From Salinigranum rubrum (lineage in GTDB: Archaea > Halobacteriota > Halobacteria > Halobacteriales > Haloferacaceae), in contig NZ_CP026309.1 of the NCBI RefSeq assembly GCF_002906575.1, forward strand, positions 2,170,001 through 2,234,000: 64,000 bases of DNA, given 5' to 3'. Positions 28,813-36,598 of this stretch are shown here, piece by piece. The position numbers and the translations under genes are program-made. How positions within the stretch are numbered: the stretch's first letter is position 1; each line of letters starts with the position of its first letter. A model generated the notes under the pieces. It did no database searches. It worked only from the letters and a program-made list of their open reading frames with translations, and was not told where the DNA came from.

Positions 28813-28836
28813 GGATACGAGGTAGCCGGACACACG

Positions 28837-29418
28837 ATGAATCTACGAGAGCACGAGAAGCGGGACGACATGAAGGTGTGGCTCAGTCAGAGCGAGGTCG
28901 ACGATCTCCTGGAGGCTGCGGCCGACACCGAGCAACGACTCGCCTTCGCCCTCGGAGCACGCTGTGGGCTCCGGTCGCACGAGACGCTCGACGTCGCACC
29001 CGAGCACGTCGTCGACACCGACGCCGGAACGATGCTTCGAGTCTACGCCGGGAAGGGAGACAAGTACCGAGAGACGCCCGTGCCGCGTGACTTGGCGACG
29101 ACGATCCGAACGGTCGCGGACGTGCGCGAAAAATCTGAGAGCGCACCGCTCGTTGAGACGAACTCGACCCGGACGCTCCGGCGGTGGGTCACCCGTGCAG
29201 CTGGAACACTTGAGGGCGACGACCCCGCATGGCGGCACCTCTCCTACCACGATCTCCGGCGGACGTGGGCGACGGCGCTAGCGAGTGCGGACGTCGATGC
29301 GTTGTTGGTCTGCGACTGGGGAGGATGGAACGATTTGGAGACGTTCCTCGACCACTACAGGGGAACGTACTCGCCCGAGGCGCAAGAGAGGGAACGGCAG
29401 AAAGTGGAGTGGCTATAA
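28837..29418 (+). CDS. Solo tyrosine recombinase (catalytic domain only)
   Basis: 193 residues. Catalytic residues are all visible: Arg46 in GLRSHE, Lys73/Lys76 in GKGDK, His138-x2-Arg141, Trp164 as the second His/Trp position, and Tyr174 in DHYRG. The N-terminal core-binding domain of normal integrases is missing, so the protein starts almost directly with the catalytic fold. That form is common on haloarchaeal mobile elements. The start MNLREHEKRDDMKVWLS is preferred over one 15 codons upstream because that stretch carries a repeat copy. It is distinct from the provirus integrase and could move or invert the neighbouring cassette. Confidence 0.85.
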   Translation: MNLREHEKRDDMKVWLSQSEVDDLLEAAADTEQRLAFALGARCGLRSHETLDVAPEHVVDTDAGTMLRVYAGKGDKYRETPVPRDLATTIRTVADVREKSESAPLVETNSTRTLRRWVTRAAGTLEGDDPAWRHLSYHDLRRTWATALASADVDALLVCDWGGWNDLETFLDHYRGTYSPEAQERERQKVEWL

Positions 29419-29432
29419 CCAGAAACAACAAT

Positions 29433-30599
29433 TTAATTGTATTTATCGAGGAATTTCAAAAGTAAATCCACATAACAGATAGCATGATGGGCTTCTTCAG
29501 GTGAGATTGTGCCGAGATACTCATCATCCTCCCCATCCGGTGATCTGTGACTCAGAGGGTTTCTGAGGGCAAGATATGCACCAGCATACATGAAATAGAT
29601 CCCCTTCCGTTCACTTCCAGTCCTGCCAAAAGATAACGGTCCACCATCTTCACTGAACAAGTGAGAAATTAGGTCGTATCCATCTCGGTCACCCACCTCA
29701 TCTGGTGAGTACTGTTTTAGTCGCTCCTCCAAGAGCTGTCCCGCAGCTCGAACCGCGTCCGCGTACTCACCTCGATCAAACTTGTCCGCACATCGAGCTT
29801 GTAACTCATCGTCGAGCGAATCAATTGGGAGTTCGGATTGGACTACCCGTGTGTTTTGATGATCTGAACCCAAGTGGAAGGCTTGTCCAATTCCAGCCAA
29901 GGACTTTGCTAAACTAAATGGTCTAGCTAAGCTTCGAGGTTGTGGAAGAATAACTAGACTACCGGTCGCATCCACCCGTTCACCGTGCCAATCTCTGAAT
30001 TCCCTTACTGCGACTCCTCCGATCTCGCCGCTGACTTCAGCCAATATAGTGGGCTCAGTCACAACATCCGTATTGAGCTCGACTGATATTCCCCGTCCAA
30101 CCCAGGCATAATAATCACGCACCGCCGAAATTTCAGATACCAATTCAAAATTGCCCTCTTTTGAGGATGTGATTGAATCAGCGACATCTAATCCATTCAG
30201 CCAATTAGTACTGCTGCCAACCGAGGACGAGTCTGGTCCATGCCTGGACCGGTCACGAGCTATTACCCCGTTTGAATGAAGGGTAATAACAACTGACCCA
30301 GAGCGAAGCAAAGTAGGTATGTCCTCGCAAAGGGAATCAAAGCATTCGATAAATTCAACACTGTGATTGTTGATTTCACCGTGGCCTACTTTTGTTGCAA
30401 ATTCTCTTCCGAATCTTCGTGAATCCACTCTTGATTCGAGATCTAAGTCTAATACTAATACATCACAGGCGGGGTCGTTCTCTAAGAGGAATTCCCAACC
30501 CCTGACAAAAATATCGCCACCGCTGTATTCTATCGGATCTGAATCAAACTTCTCAGAGAGCTTGTCGGATACAATTAATGTAATCATTCTTGAACTCAA
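29433..30599 (-). CDS. Ymh/TIGR02391-type protein with unrecognised N-terminal domain
   Basis: 388 residues. The C-terminal part, about 265-388, shows the Ymh pattern: AVRAAGQLLEERLKQ, then GPLSFG, GIYFMYAGAYLALRNPLSHR and a final helical stretch. The first 260 residues have alternating strands and helices (DVLVLDLDLES, GSVVITLHSNG) suggestive of a Rossmann-like sensor or nucleotide-binding domain I cannot name. AT-rich codons mark it as recent cargo. Convergent with the solo recombinase, 14 bp apart. Ymh-type domains occur on many mobile elements and near restriction genes. Function unknown. Confidence 0.7.
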   Translation of the reverse strand: MSSRMITLIVSDKLSEKFDSDPIEYSGGDIFVRGWEFLLENDPACDVLVLDLDLESRVDSRRFGREFATKVGHGEINNHSVEFIECFDSLCEDIPTLLRSGSVVITLHSNGVIARDRSRHGPDSSSVGSSTNWLNGLDVADSITSSKEGNFELVSEISAVRDYYAWVGRGISVELNTDVVTEPTILAEVSGEIGGVAVREFRDWHGERVDATGSLVILPQPRSLARPFSLAKSLAGIGQAFHLGSDHQNTRVVQSELPIDSLDDELQARCADKFDRGEYADAVRAAGQLLEERLKQYSPDEVGDRDGYDLISHLFSEDGGPLSFGRTGSERKGIYFMYAGAYLALRNPLSHRSPDGEDDEYLGTISPEEAHHAICYVDLLLKFLDKYN

Positions 30600-30641
30600 A
30601 AGGCCTCTAAATCAGAGAGCCGTTCTGAACACCCGATGTAG

Positions 30642-30887
30642 TCAGTTTCCGTTCGGATTATTCACCCCGTTCTTCCTCCGCTCAACCTCTTTCTGAATCG
30701 CCGCTTCAATCAACTCTTGCCGCTCGTCGTACTGATACGGTTCGTAGATTTCGTCAAGAACGGGATCGATATACATCATAGTCTCGACTGCATGACGGTA
30801 CCAGACACTCTTGTTCTGTCCTGCGATGAGGCGGCTCTCGATCCAGTTCTCGATATCGTCATCGAGGCGGAAACTGGCTTGTCCCAT
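30642..30887 (-). CDS. Ribbon-helix-helix-like regulator
   Basis: 81 residues. MGQASFRLDDDIENWIESRL is the strand and first helix of an RHH/CopG-like fold, and the remainder is helical and charged. Directly upstream of the Ymh-type gene (42 bp) on the same strand, so probably its co-transcribed regulator. Divergent from another RHH gene across a promoter with a palindrome. The pair could regulate the cargo zone. Confidence 0.7.
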   Translation of the reverse strand: MGQASFRLDDDIENWIESRLIAGQNKSVWYRHAVETMMYIDPVLDEIYEPYQYDERQELIEAAIQKEVERRKNGVNNPNGN

Positions 30888-30906
30888 TATTGAATAATTG
30901 GGTGCT

Positions 30907-30927
30907 GCGTAACACTAATAGTTACGC
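30907..30927. promoter_or_regulatory. Palindrome GCGTAAC-N7-GTTACGC between divergent RHH genes
   Basis: Perfect 7-bp arms in the 117-bp gap between the two RHH genes, which also contains TTGAATAATT and ACATTTAACG as possible TATA elements. A likely operator for one or both RHH proteins. Confidence 0.6.
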
Positions 30928-31004
30928 CACGATGTGTGTGCGTTGTATTACACGCGGTGACCATAACACATTTAACGAAAGCTGAATTATTGAGGCACGC
31001 AACA

Positions 31005-31166
31005 ATGGCGCTATCAGTGAACGTCACGGTCTCGATGCCGCCGGAGATGGTGGACGAGATCGACGACGCGAAAGGCAACAAGTCGCGGAGTCAGTACATC
31101 CGCGAACTCATCCGCGAGGCGGAGAACTCGCCGTTCATCGTCTCAGGGGACATGGTAGAAGCATGA
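31005..31166 (+). CDS. CopG/RHH-type DNA-binding protein
   Basis: 53 residues. MALSVNVTVSMPPEMVDEIDD followed by KSRSQYIRELIREA is a textbook ribbon-helix-helix: a beta strand, helix A, a turn with Ser-Arg-Ser, and helix B. It binds DNA as a dimer. It heads the short operon that leads to the integrase, so it may control excision. Start ATG 31005 is the residue at which the RHH strand begins. Confidence 0.8.
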   Translation: MALSVNVTVSMPPEMVDEIDDAKGNKSRSQYIRELIREAENSPFIVSGDMVEA

Positions 31167-31265
31167 AACGAGGGCCAGCACGATTGGATCCCGAGCAAGC
31201 CCTCGTCTCCGAAAACGCCTTCGCGCCTAGTAAGCGTGGCGACGTTCTCGGGGTAAAGGCGCGTG

Positions 31266-31442
31266 ATGGTCCACACCTTCCCAATAGCGGTGTTTCCGAA
31301 CGCCGTGGCCTACTACAGCGAAGACGGCTCGCAGGTCTGTCACGAGGGCCGCGTTGAGCTGTACGAGGACTACGTTAGGCTGTGTGGTGGTATCGGCTCG
31401 TGGGTGCCTCTCGAAAACGTCGAGCAGGTGCTAGAGCAGTGA
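31266..31442 (+). CDS. 58-residue protein preceding the integrase
   Basis: Reads MVHTFPIAVFPNAVAYYSED and continues with EGRVELYEDYVRLCGGIGSW. Well-behaved amino acid use, and its stop overlaps the integrase GTG (GTGA). It could be an excisionase-like helper by position and size, but no helix-turn-helix is evident. The 99 bp before it holds only a doubtful frame. Confidence 0.5.
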   Translation: MVHTFPIAVFPNAVAYYSEDGSQVCHEGRVELYEDYVRLCGGIGSWVPLENVEQVLEQ

Positions 31443-32449
31443 GCGACGACCTCGAACCGATGACGCCCTGTGAGGGCGTCGAGATGTATCTCGACCACCG
31501 ACGCGGGAGTCTCCACGAGCGAACGATCCAGTCCCACCACTACCGTCTCAAGCAGTTCGTCGAGTGGCTGGACGACGAGGGCATCACGAACCTCAACGAC
31601 CTGTCCGGCCGTACTGTCGAACGATTCTTCCAATACCGCCGCAAGAGCGGCATCAGCGAGACGACGATTCGAGGGAACTCTTACACGTACCGGGCGTACC
31701 TGCAGTACTGCGAGGCTATCGAGGCGGTTCCGGACGGCCTCGGTGAGAAGGTGCTGATTCCAGAACTCGACAAGCACCAACTCTCGCGCAACCACGACCT
31801 CCGACCGGAGCGGATTCAGAGCATCCTCGAACACTACCGGCAGTTCGAGTACGCGAGTCGTCATCACGTCATCCTCGAACTCCTCTTCCACATCGGGTGT
31901 CGTATCGGTGCGCTCCATGCTGTCGACCTGAGGGACTACCATCCTGACGAGCAGTACTTAGAGTTCGTTCACCGTGAACCGGAGACGCCCCTGAAGAACG
32001 ACGTGAACGGGGAGCGTCCAATTGCGCTCAGTGAGGACGTCGTCGAGATCGTCGAGGACTACCGCCAGGTGAACAGGCACGACGTGACAGACGACGACGG
32101 TCGCGAGCCCCTGATTACCTCTCGGTACGGTCGGATGACCGTCTCGGCCATGCGGGATATCGTGTATCGGATGACCCGTCCCTGTGGGTACGGTGAGTGC
32201 CCGCACGACCGCGACCCGGAGAGCTGTGAGGCGATGGAGCCCGGTCTAGGGTCTCGGTGTCCGTCGAGTCGCGCTCCACACGATGTTCGTTCGGCGGCCA
32301 TCATGCACATGCGGAGTCTCGATATCCCGGCCCGTGTGGTGTCAAAGAGGGTGAACGCGACGCAGGAGGTCATCGAGGACTACTACGACGAGCGGACACC
32401 CCGCGAGAGGATGGAACAGCGCCGGCAGACGCTGGAGGTGTTACAGTGA
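31439..32449 (+). CDS. int: Tyrosine integrase of the provirus
   Basis: 336 residues from GTG. The N-terminal SAM-like core-binding domain (about 10-100) precedes the catalytic domain with Arg155 in CRIG, Lys186, His281-x2-Arg284 and nucleophile Tyr315 or Tyr316 in DYYDE. A four-Cys insertion (Cys249, 254, 263, 274) between Lys and His looks like a structural zinc site, seen in some haloarchaeal phage integrases. It ends 30 bp before attR and therefore most likely mediates integration into tRNA-Tyr. No interruption of the gene is seen, so the provirus may still excise. Confidence 0.9.
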   Translation: MSDDLEPMTPCEGVEMYLDHRRGSLHERTIQSHHYRLKQFVEWLDDEGITNLNDLSGRTVERFFQYRRKSGISETTIRGNSYTYRAYLQYCEAIEAVPDGLGEKVLIPELDKHQLSRNHDLRPERIQSILEHYRQFEYASRHHVILELLFHIGCRIGALHAVDLRDYHPDEQYLEFVHREPETPLKNDVNGERPIALSEDVVEIVEDYRQVNRHDVTDDDGREPLITSRYGRMTVSAMRDIVYRMTRPCGYGECPHDRDPESCEAMEPGLGSRCPSSRAPHDVRSAAIMHMRSLDIPARVVSKRVNATQEVIEDYYDERTPRERMEQRRQTLEVLQ

Positions 32450-32479
32450 ACCTCTCCAGGGCTAGGGGTGCTTCGCCCG

Positions 32480-32494
32480 CGGGGAGAGCGGACT
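32480..32494 (+). other. attR core of the provirus
   Basis: CGGGGAGAGCGGACT, identical to the 3' end of tRNA-Tyr at 19643-19657. The rest of the tRNA is absent here, so this is the displaced copy. Between here and 32672 I see no supportable gene. A minus-strand frame ending VGDFEKLGVEVETY looks like the tail of a decayed or cut gene. Confidence 0.9.
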
Positions 32495-32672
32495 GAACCT
32501 CATCTCCTGCGAGCGGAGCGAGCGGTGATGTGTGTGAAGGACGTCTCCTACGAGCGACGCCGAACAGCGAAACGTTACTCGAATCAGTACGTCTCGACCT
32601 CAACACCGAGTTTCTCGAAGTCGCCGACGGTGCGAGTCGGCACCGGTTCCGAATACGCTCGGGCCGTCGCAC

Positions 32673-32879
32673 CTACCGGTGACCCGCCGCCACGAGAGCA
32701 ATCCCGAACACGACACCGAGGACGACGAGCACGCCACCTCCTAGCCCGTAGAGTTCCGCTGCCGAGTAGGGAAACCGGTCGCCGTATCTCATGATCCCCG
32801 CGGACAACAGGAGTGTGAGACCCGACCCGGTCAGGACCGTCGCGATGTCGAAGCCAGCGGGATTGCCGACGTCACCCAT
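32673..32879 (-). CDS. Small two-span membrane protein
   Basis: 68 residues with membrane helices at about 12-30 (IATVLTGSGLTLLLSAGIM) and 44-64 (GLGGGVLVVLGVVFGIALVAA). Short and hydrophobic, with no motif. Haloarchaeal chromosomes carry many such proteins. It is the first chromosomal gene right of the provirus. Function unknown. Confidence 0.6.
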   Translation of the reverse strand: MGDVGNPAGFDIATVLTGSGLTLLLSAGIMRYGDRFPYSAAELYGLGGGVLVVLGVVFGIALVAAGHR

Positions 32880-32936
32880 ATCGACGAGACGTACACCCCG
32901 AAGCCGGATAGGGTGCCTGCTTGCGGCTCGAACGCC

Positions 32937-33686
32937 TCACTCCAGAACGGGGTCTCGGAGCATAACGGCCATCTGCTGTTCGGCGACGTACTCGTCGCCG
33001 ATTTTGAAGTGAGCCTTTCGGATGGCCTCGGTCTCCCAGCGGTGCCGTTCCAGAAATCGGACCGCGTCCTGGTTCGTCGCCGGGAGGCTCTGATACACCT
33101 TCTCGTAGCCGTTCGCTTCGGCCCATTCGAGCCCGTGTTCCATGAGGCGGCTGCCGATGCCGTGACCGCGGTACTCCTTCTCGACGCCCATCGTCAGCTC
33201 CGCGGTGTGGCGCAGTTTCGCGAAGTTCGGCGAGCGGAGGTGGACCCAGCCGACTACCCTATCGTCGACGGTGGCGACGAAGAACATCCGGAACTCGCGC
33301 TTGTCGTTCCGGAGGACGACCTCCTCGTCGTCCAGCAGTTCCACGACCGATTCGGCGGTCAGGTACGCCTCCTCCTGGGTGACCTCCCGCATCACTCTCA
33401 CGAGCCCGTCGAGGTCGCTCTGGGCGGCCGGCCGGATGGTCACCTCCATCCCGTCCGTCTCGTACGACACCTCGTGGCCGTAGTCGATTGCGAGTTGCAA
33501 GGTGCCGCCCCAGTCTTCGAGGTACCCCTCCTGGATGAGCATCGTCACCTCCTGGTCGATGAGTTCCGGGTCCATCGAGAGCTCCGCCTCCAGTTCGTCG
33601 CGCTCGACCGGAGCGTTCTGCTCGACGTACTCGTACAGCCGCTCGCTCTCCTCGGTATCGAACGACGGACGCCGTTGTGCCTGCAT
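32937..33686 (-). CDS. GNAT acetyltransferase with N-terminal winged helix
   Basis: 249 residues. Residues 1-75 resemble a small winged-helix domain (ERDELEAELSMDPELIDQEVTMLIQEGYL). From 80 on it is a GNAT fold with the acetyl-CoA loop EYRGHGIGSRLMEHGLEWA and the later SLPATNQDAVRFLERHRW. It likely acetylates an amine on a protein or small molecule. The regulatory N-terminus is an unusual but known haloarchaeal fusion. It stands alone. Substrate unknown. Confidence 0.85.
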   Translation of the reverse strand: MQAQRRPSFDTEESERLYEYVEQNAPVERDELEAELSMDPELIDQEVTMLIQEGYLEDWGGTLQLAIDYGHEVSYETDGMEVTIRPAAQSDLDGLVRVMREVTQEEAYLTAESVVELLDDEEVVLRNDKREFRMFFVATVDDRVVGWVHLRSPNFAKLRHTAELTMGVEKEYRGHGIGSRLMEHGLEWAEANGYEKVYQSLPATNQDAVRFLERHRWETEAIRKAHFKIGDEYVAEQQMAVMLRDPVLE

Positions 33687-33817
33687 AGTGAGTGGTTATG
33701 GACTCCGAGCCACATAACATTGTGTATCGTTTACACGTTCTGCTCGGTCGTGGGTAGTGGCTTCACTCCGCCGCGAGGAACGTCGCCGGAGTGCTTGTCG
33801 CTCCCATCGTCACGGCT

Positions 33818-34300
33818 TCACTCGACTCGCTCCGACTCCCGCCTCCCCCACACGACCTTCTCCTCGTCGAGTTCGACGACCATCCCCGCCCTGACGTCGA
33901 CCTGACACGACAGGCGCGGATAGCCGAACCGGTCGGCGAGTCTGTCGTGCCAGTGGTCCGGCCCCGGGCCCTCCCGTATCCGGACCCCACAGGTCGCACA
34001 GAGGCCGCGCCCGCCACAGTTCGCGCGTTCGGTCAGTCGGGTGTACGGCGAGAGACCGTGCTCGCGGAGGACGTCACGGAGCGTCCGGCCGGGCAGCGCG
34101 TCGATGACCGTCTCGCCGTCGGCGTGGCGCACGACCAGGGACACCCGTTCCCCGTCGTGGTCTGCTCGTTCTCGCTCCTCGTCCGCGTGGCTTCCGCAGT
34201 TGCTCTCGCTCACTTCGGCGGCATCGGCCGCCCGTCCATCCGGGCGGGTCACGTTCCGCCGACGCCCCGACACCGTTGCGAGTGGGTCACTTCCTCGCAC
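33818..34300 (-). CDS. 2Fe-2S ferredoxin-domain protein
   Basis: 160 residues from GTG 34300. The first 50 residues are acidic and poorly conserved-looking. Residues 53-155 form a plant-type ferredoxin fold with the cluster motif C-x5-C-x2-C (CGGRGLCATC) and a fourth Cys in LSCQV. An electron carrier in the cytoplasm; partner unknown. The halophilic acidic N-terminal extension is commonly seen in haloarchaeal ferredoxins. Confidence 0.85.
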   Translation of the reverse strand: MRGSDPLATVSGRRRNVTRPDGRAADAAEVSESNCGSHADEERERADHDGERVSLVVRHADGETVIDALPGRTLRDVLREHGLSPYTRLTERANCGGRGLCATCGVRIREGPGPDHWHDRLADRFGYPRLSCQVDVRAGMVVELDEEKVVWGRRESERVE

Positions 34301-34446
34301 CTCGGCAGTTCACATCCAAATGTATAATCCGTGGACATTGAACGTATCGGCCATGAATACTCCAGTTCGTTCGGATATCGAGCGACAAATACCAGTACAT
34401 ACCAGAAATACTACGAGTTAAGCGGGTGGCATCCGAAGGAACCACC

Positions 34447-34734
34447 ATGGTACCCCACGCGGCGACGACTCCGGTCACGGTCTCGGCCACGATCCGACAG
34501 TCGATGAACGACCACGGGACGGTGACCGTCGAACTGGGGGAGACGAACGAGACGCGGTATCTCGTCGAGTACGGTTCCGACCGCATCCGCGACGTCCTCA
34601 GCGCGCTCCCCGCCGGAACGACGCTGCCGATTCGGATGACCCGTGTCGGGAGCCGTTCGAACGTCTGGCGCGCGGTCGGTCTCCCGGGAGCGCCGGAGCC
34701 GTCGGACCGCCGTGTCAACCCCCGCGTCCCGAGT
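34447..34734 (+). pseudogene. DUF7999-like small protein, probably frameshifted at its 3' end
   Basis: ATG 34447 gives about 85 well-behaved residues (VTVSATIRQSMNDHGTVTV and RIRDVLSALPAGTTLPIRM) like a small haloarchaeal family. Then follow about 45 Arg/Pro-rich residues without protein character that run in frame into the thioesterase. Adding one C to the C5 run at 34719-34723 would create a stop near 34734. I therefore suspect a lost base rather than a true fusion. The family name is from memory and should be checked. Confidence 0.45.
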
Positions 34735-34836
34735 AGCCGACACGACTGCCCGCGGCGTCGCGTCCCTCCGAAGCGTCCGAGGTTCAGGTACTGCCGAGAA
34801 CGACGCCGTTTTCGACTTCCCCCGAAAGGTCGTGGT

Positions 34837-35253
34837 ATGGACCAGCCAGACCTCCACTACGAGAGCGCCGTCGAGATACGTTACTCGGACCTCGACACGT
34901 TCGGCCACGTCAACAACGCCGTCTACGCCACGCTCTGTGAGGAGGCCCGCGTCGACTACTTCCGTGACCTGTTCGACCTCGGCGTCCACGACATCAGCTT
35001 CGTCGTCGCACGCGCGGAACTCGACTATCGGAACGCGATTCCCGACGTCGGCGACGTCACCATCGCCGTCGGTATCACCGGCTTCGGACGGACGAGTTTC
35101 ACGATGGGGTACGAACTCCGGTACGCCGACGAAGTCGTCGCGACTGCCGAGACTGTCCAGGTCGCCGTCGACGAGGCGGGCGAGCCAATCGAGGTCCCCG
35201 ACGAGTGGCGCGAGGTAGTCGCTGCCGCCCGCGACCGCTCCGACGGCGTCTGA
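34837..35253 (+). CDS. Acyl-CoA thioesterase, hotdog fold
   Basis: 138 residues from ATG 34837. The 4-hydroxybenzoyl-CoA thioesterase signature IRYSDLDTFGHVNNAVY has the catalytic Asp in SDLD and is followed by the long central helix (LCEEARVDYFRDLF). The C-terminus has the usual beta sheet. It hydrolyses an acyl-CoA, with acyl specificity unknown. The same frame is open upstream into the DUF7999-like gene, but the domain begins exactly at this Met and a separate start is more likely. Confidence 0.85.
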   Translation: MDQPDLHYESAVEIRYSDLDTFGHVNNAVYATLCEEARVDYFRDLFDLGVHDISFVVARAELDYRNAIPDVGDVTIAVGITGFGRTSFTMGYELRYADEVVATAETVQVAVDEAGEPIEVPDEWREVVAAARDRSDGV

Positions 35254-35485
35254 GTCCCCAAGTTCCGACGTTTGCCGAGGGCAAGCACTTCTCGCCCCAC
35301 AGGGCGAACGGCGGCTCCGAGCGACGAACTGACGAGCGAGCACCGGGACCCGACTCACGCTGGCCTCGACATCTCGGCTGAGTGACGCGGCGGTTCGTCG
35401 TCCCGAATCGGCTGTTCAGGCTGAGCAGGCTCGCCGCCTCCCTGACCTCGGAAGGCCGAACGGTAGACGTAAACCGGCAGACGTC

Positions 35486-36418
35486 GTGGCACCCGACGTG
35501 AGTTTCGCCGCGCTCGAACGCCGGACCCCGCCGCTCGTCGCCCTCGCCGTCGCCGTCGTCGCCGTCTCGACGAGCGCCATTCTCGTCCGGTGGTCGGCCG
35601 CTCCCGCGGCGATAAAAGCTCTTTACCGGGTGGTGTTCACCATCGGTCTCCTCTTACCGTGGGCGCTCACTCGCTACCGGGCGGACTTCCGGCGCCTCCG
35701 CCCGCGGGACGCGCTCGTCGCCGGCGTCACCGGAGTCGCGCTCGCCGTTCACTTCGCGGCGTGGTTCGAGAGCCTCGACTGGACCTCGGTCGCGGCGTCG
35801 GTCACGCTGGTCCAGTCACAGCCGCTGTTCGTCGCTATCGGCGCGTGGGCGCTCCTGAACGAACGCGTCACCCGGCGACGCGCCGTCGGCATCCTCGTCG
35901 CCGTCGCCGGTATGGTGGCGATGTCGCTCGGCGACTTCCTCTCCGGAGTCGCGCTCGCGGGCCAACGGCCGCTGTACGGTAACGCGCTCGCCGTCCTCGG
36001 TGCAGTCGCGGCCGCGGGATACGTCCTCGCCGGCCGCTCCGTTCGCCAGCGCGTCTCACTCGTCCCTTACGTGACCATCGTCTACGCCGCCTGTGCGGTC
36101 ACTCTCCTCGCGCTCGCACTCTGGGAGGACCACGCGCTCGTCGGCTACCCGCCGCGCGAGTGGCTGCTCTTCGCCGCGATGGCCGTCGGACCGGGGCTGT
36201 TCGGCCACACGGTCATCAACTGGGTCCTCGCCCACGTCGACTCCTCGGTCGTGAGCGTCTCGCTGCTGGGCGAACCCATCGGGTCGACGCTCCTCGCGCT
36301 CGCCTTGCTCCCCGGCGAGGTGCCGAGCCTCCCGACAGTCGTCGGCGGGGCGGTCGTGCTGCTCGGCATCGCGGTTACCACGACGGGCGCACCCGCGGAG
36401 GAAATGAAGGGTAGTTGA
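35486..36418 (+). CDS. EamA/DMT-superfamily transporter
   Basis: 310 residues from GTG. Ten hydrophobic segments in two EamA halves: the first half ends with LVQSQPLFVAIGAWALLNERVT, the second with SLLGEPIGSTLLALALLPGEVPSLP. This is the duplicated inner-membrane drug/metabolite exporter fold. Substrate unknown. The 232 bp upstream (35254-35485) hold no gene that I can see. Confidence 0.88.
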   Translation: MAPDVSFAALERRTPPLVALAVAVVAVSTSAILVRWSAAPAAIKALYRVVFTIGLLLPWALTRYRADFRRLRPRDALVAGVTGVALAVHFAAWFESLDWTSVAASVTLVQSQPLFVAIGAWALLNERVTRRRAVGILVAVAGMVAMSLGDFLSGVALAGQRPLYGNALAVLGAVAAAGYVLAGRSVRQRVSLVPYVTIVYAACAVTLLALALWEDHALVGYPPREWLLFAAMAVGPGLFGHTVINWVLAHVDSSVVSVSLLGEPIGSTLLALALLPGEVPSLPTVVGGAVVLLGIAVTTTGAPAEEMKGS

Positions 36419-36598
36419 CGAGTTTGCGCACGTAACGAACCCGACTGCGGAGCGTTCGATATCTCTGTTGATACCCCAGTCGCTGATTCACACGGACCTT
36501 CCACGGTATTCAAGCGATATTACGAATTTATACAACTCGGATATCAAATGCGATTCTTCTGGAGGTAGTCTCAAGAGGCGCAAGTCGATTGCACCCAT

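Larger units (their letters stand above)
19643..32494. mobile_element. Integrated provirus of a tailless, membrane-containing icosahedral virus type
   Basis: About 12.8 kb between identical 15-bp att cores, with an integrase at the right end. Regulatory genes at the left read rightward. The virion block reads leftward (20692-24582) with two short beta-rich capsid-like proteins and at least five proteins carrying one membrane span. A packaging ATPase and accessory proteins read rightward (24696-26879), followed by a low-GC cargo zone and the integrase. No tail, portal, large terminase or protease genes are seen, which argues against a tailed virus. No large spike protein is seen, which argues against a pleolipovirus. 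Relationship to sphaerolipo-/simuloviruses is inferred from gene content and order, not from a search. Confidence 0.85.

Noticed and set aside
31163-31357. 64-codon frame starting on an ATGA overlap
   Set aside because: Its second half is out of frame over the better-looking 58-residue gene at 31266-31442 and reads as Arg/Gly-rich sequence. The overlap alone is not enough to call it.
19643-32494. Pleolipovirus or tailed-virus provirus
   Set aside because: No 450-600-residue spike with C-terminal anchor, no terminase, portal, major tail or prohead protease. The small ATPase plus two short beta proteins fit better with a tailless icosahedral type.
32370-32672. 100-codon minus-strand frame at attR
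   Set aside because: Arg/Ser/Pro-rich, antisense to the end of the integrase, and crossing the att core. No protein character.
34447-35253. True fusion of a DUF7999-like domain with a thioesterase
   Set aside because: The 45-residue joint is Arg/Pro-rich junk and one added C gives a stop at the expected place. Two genes are more plausible, though not proven.
34411-35358. 315-codon minus-strand frame
   Set aside because: Antisense to the thioesterase and DUF7999-like genes, whose motifs and starts are convincing.
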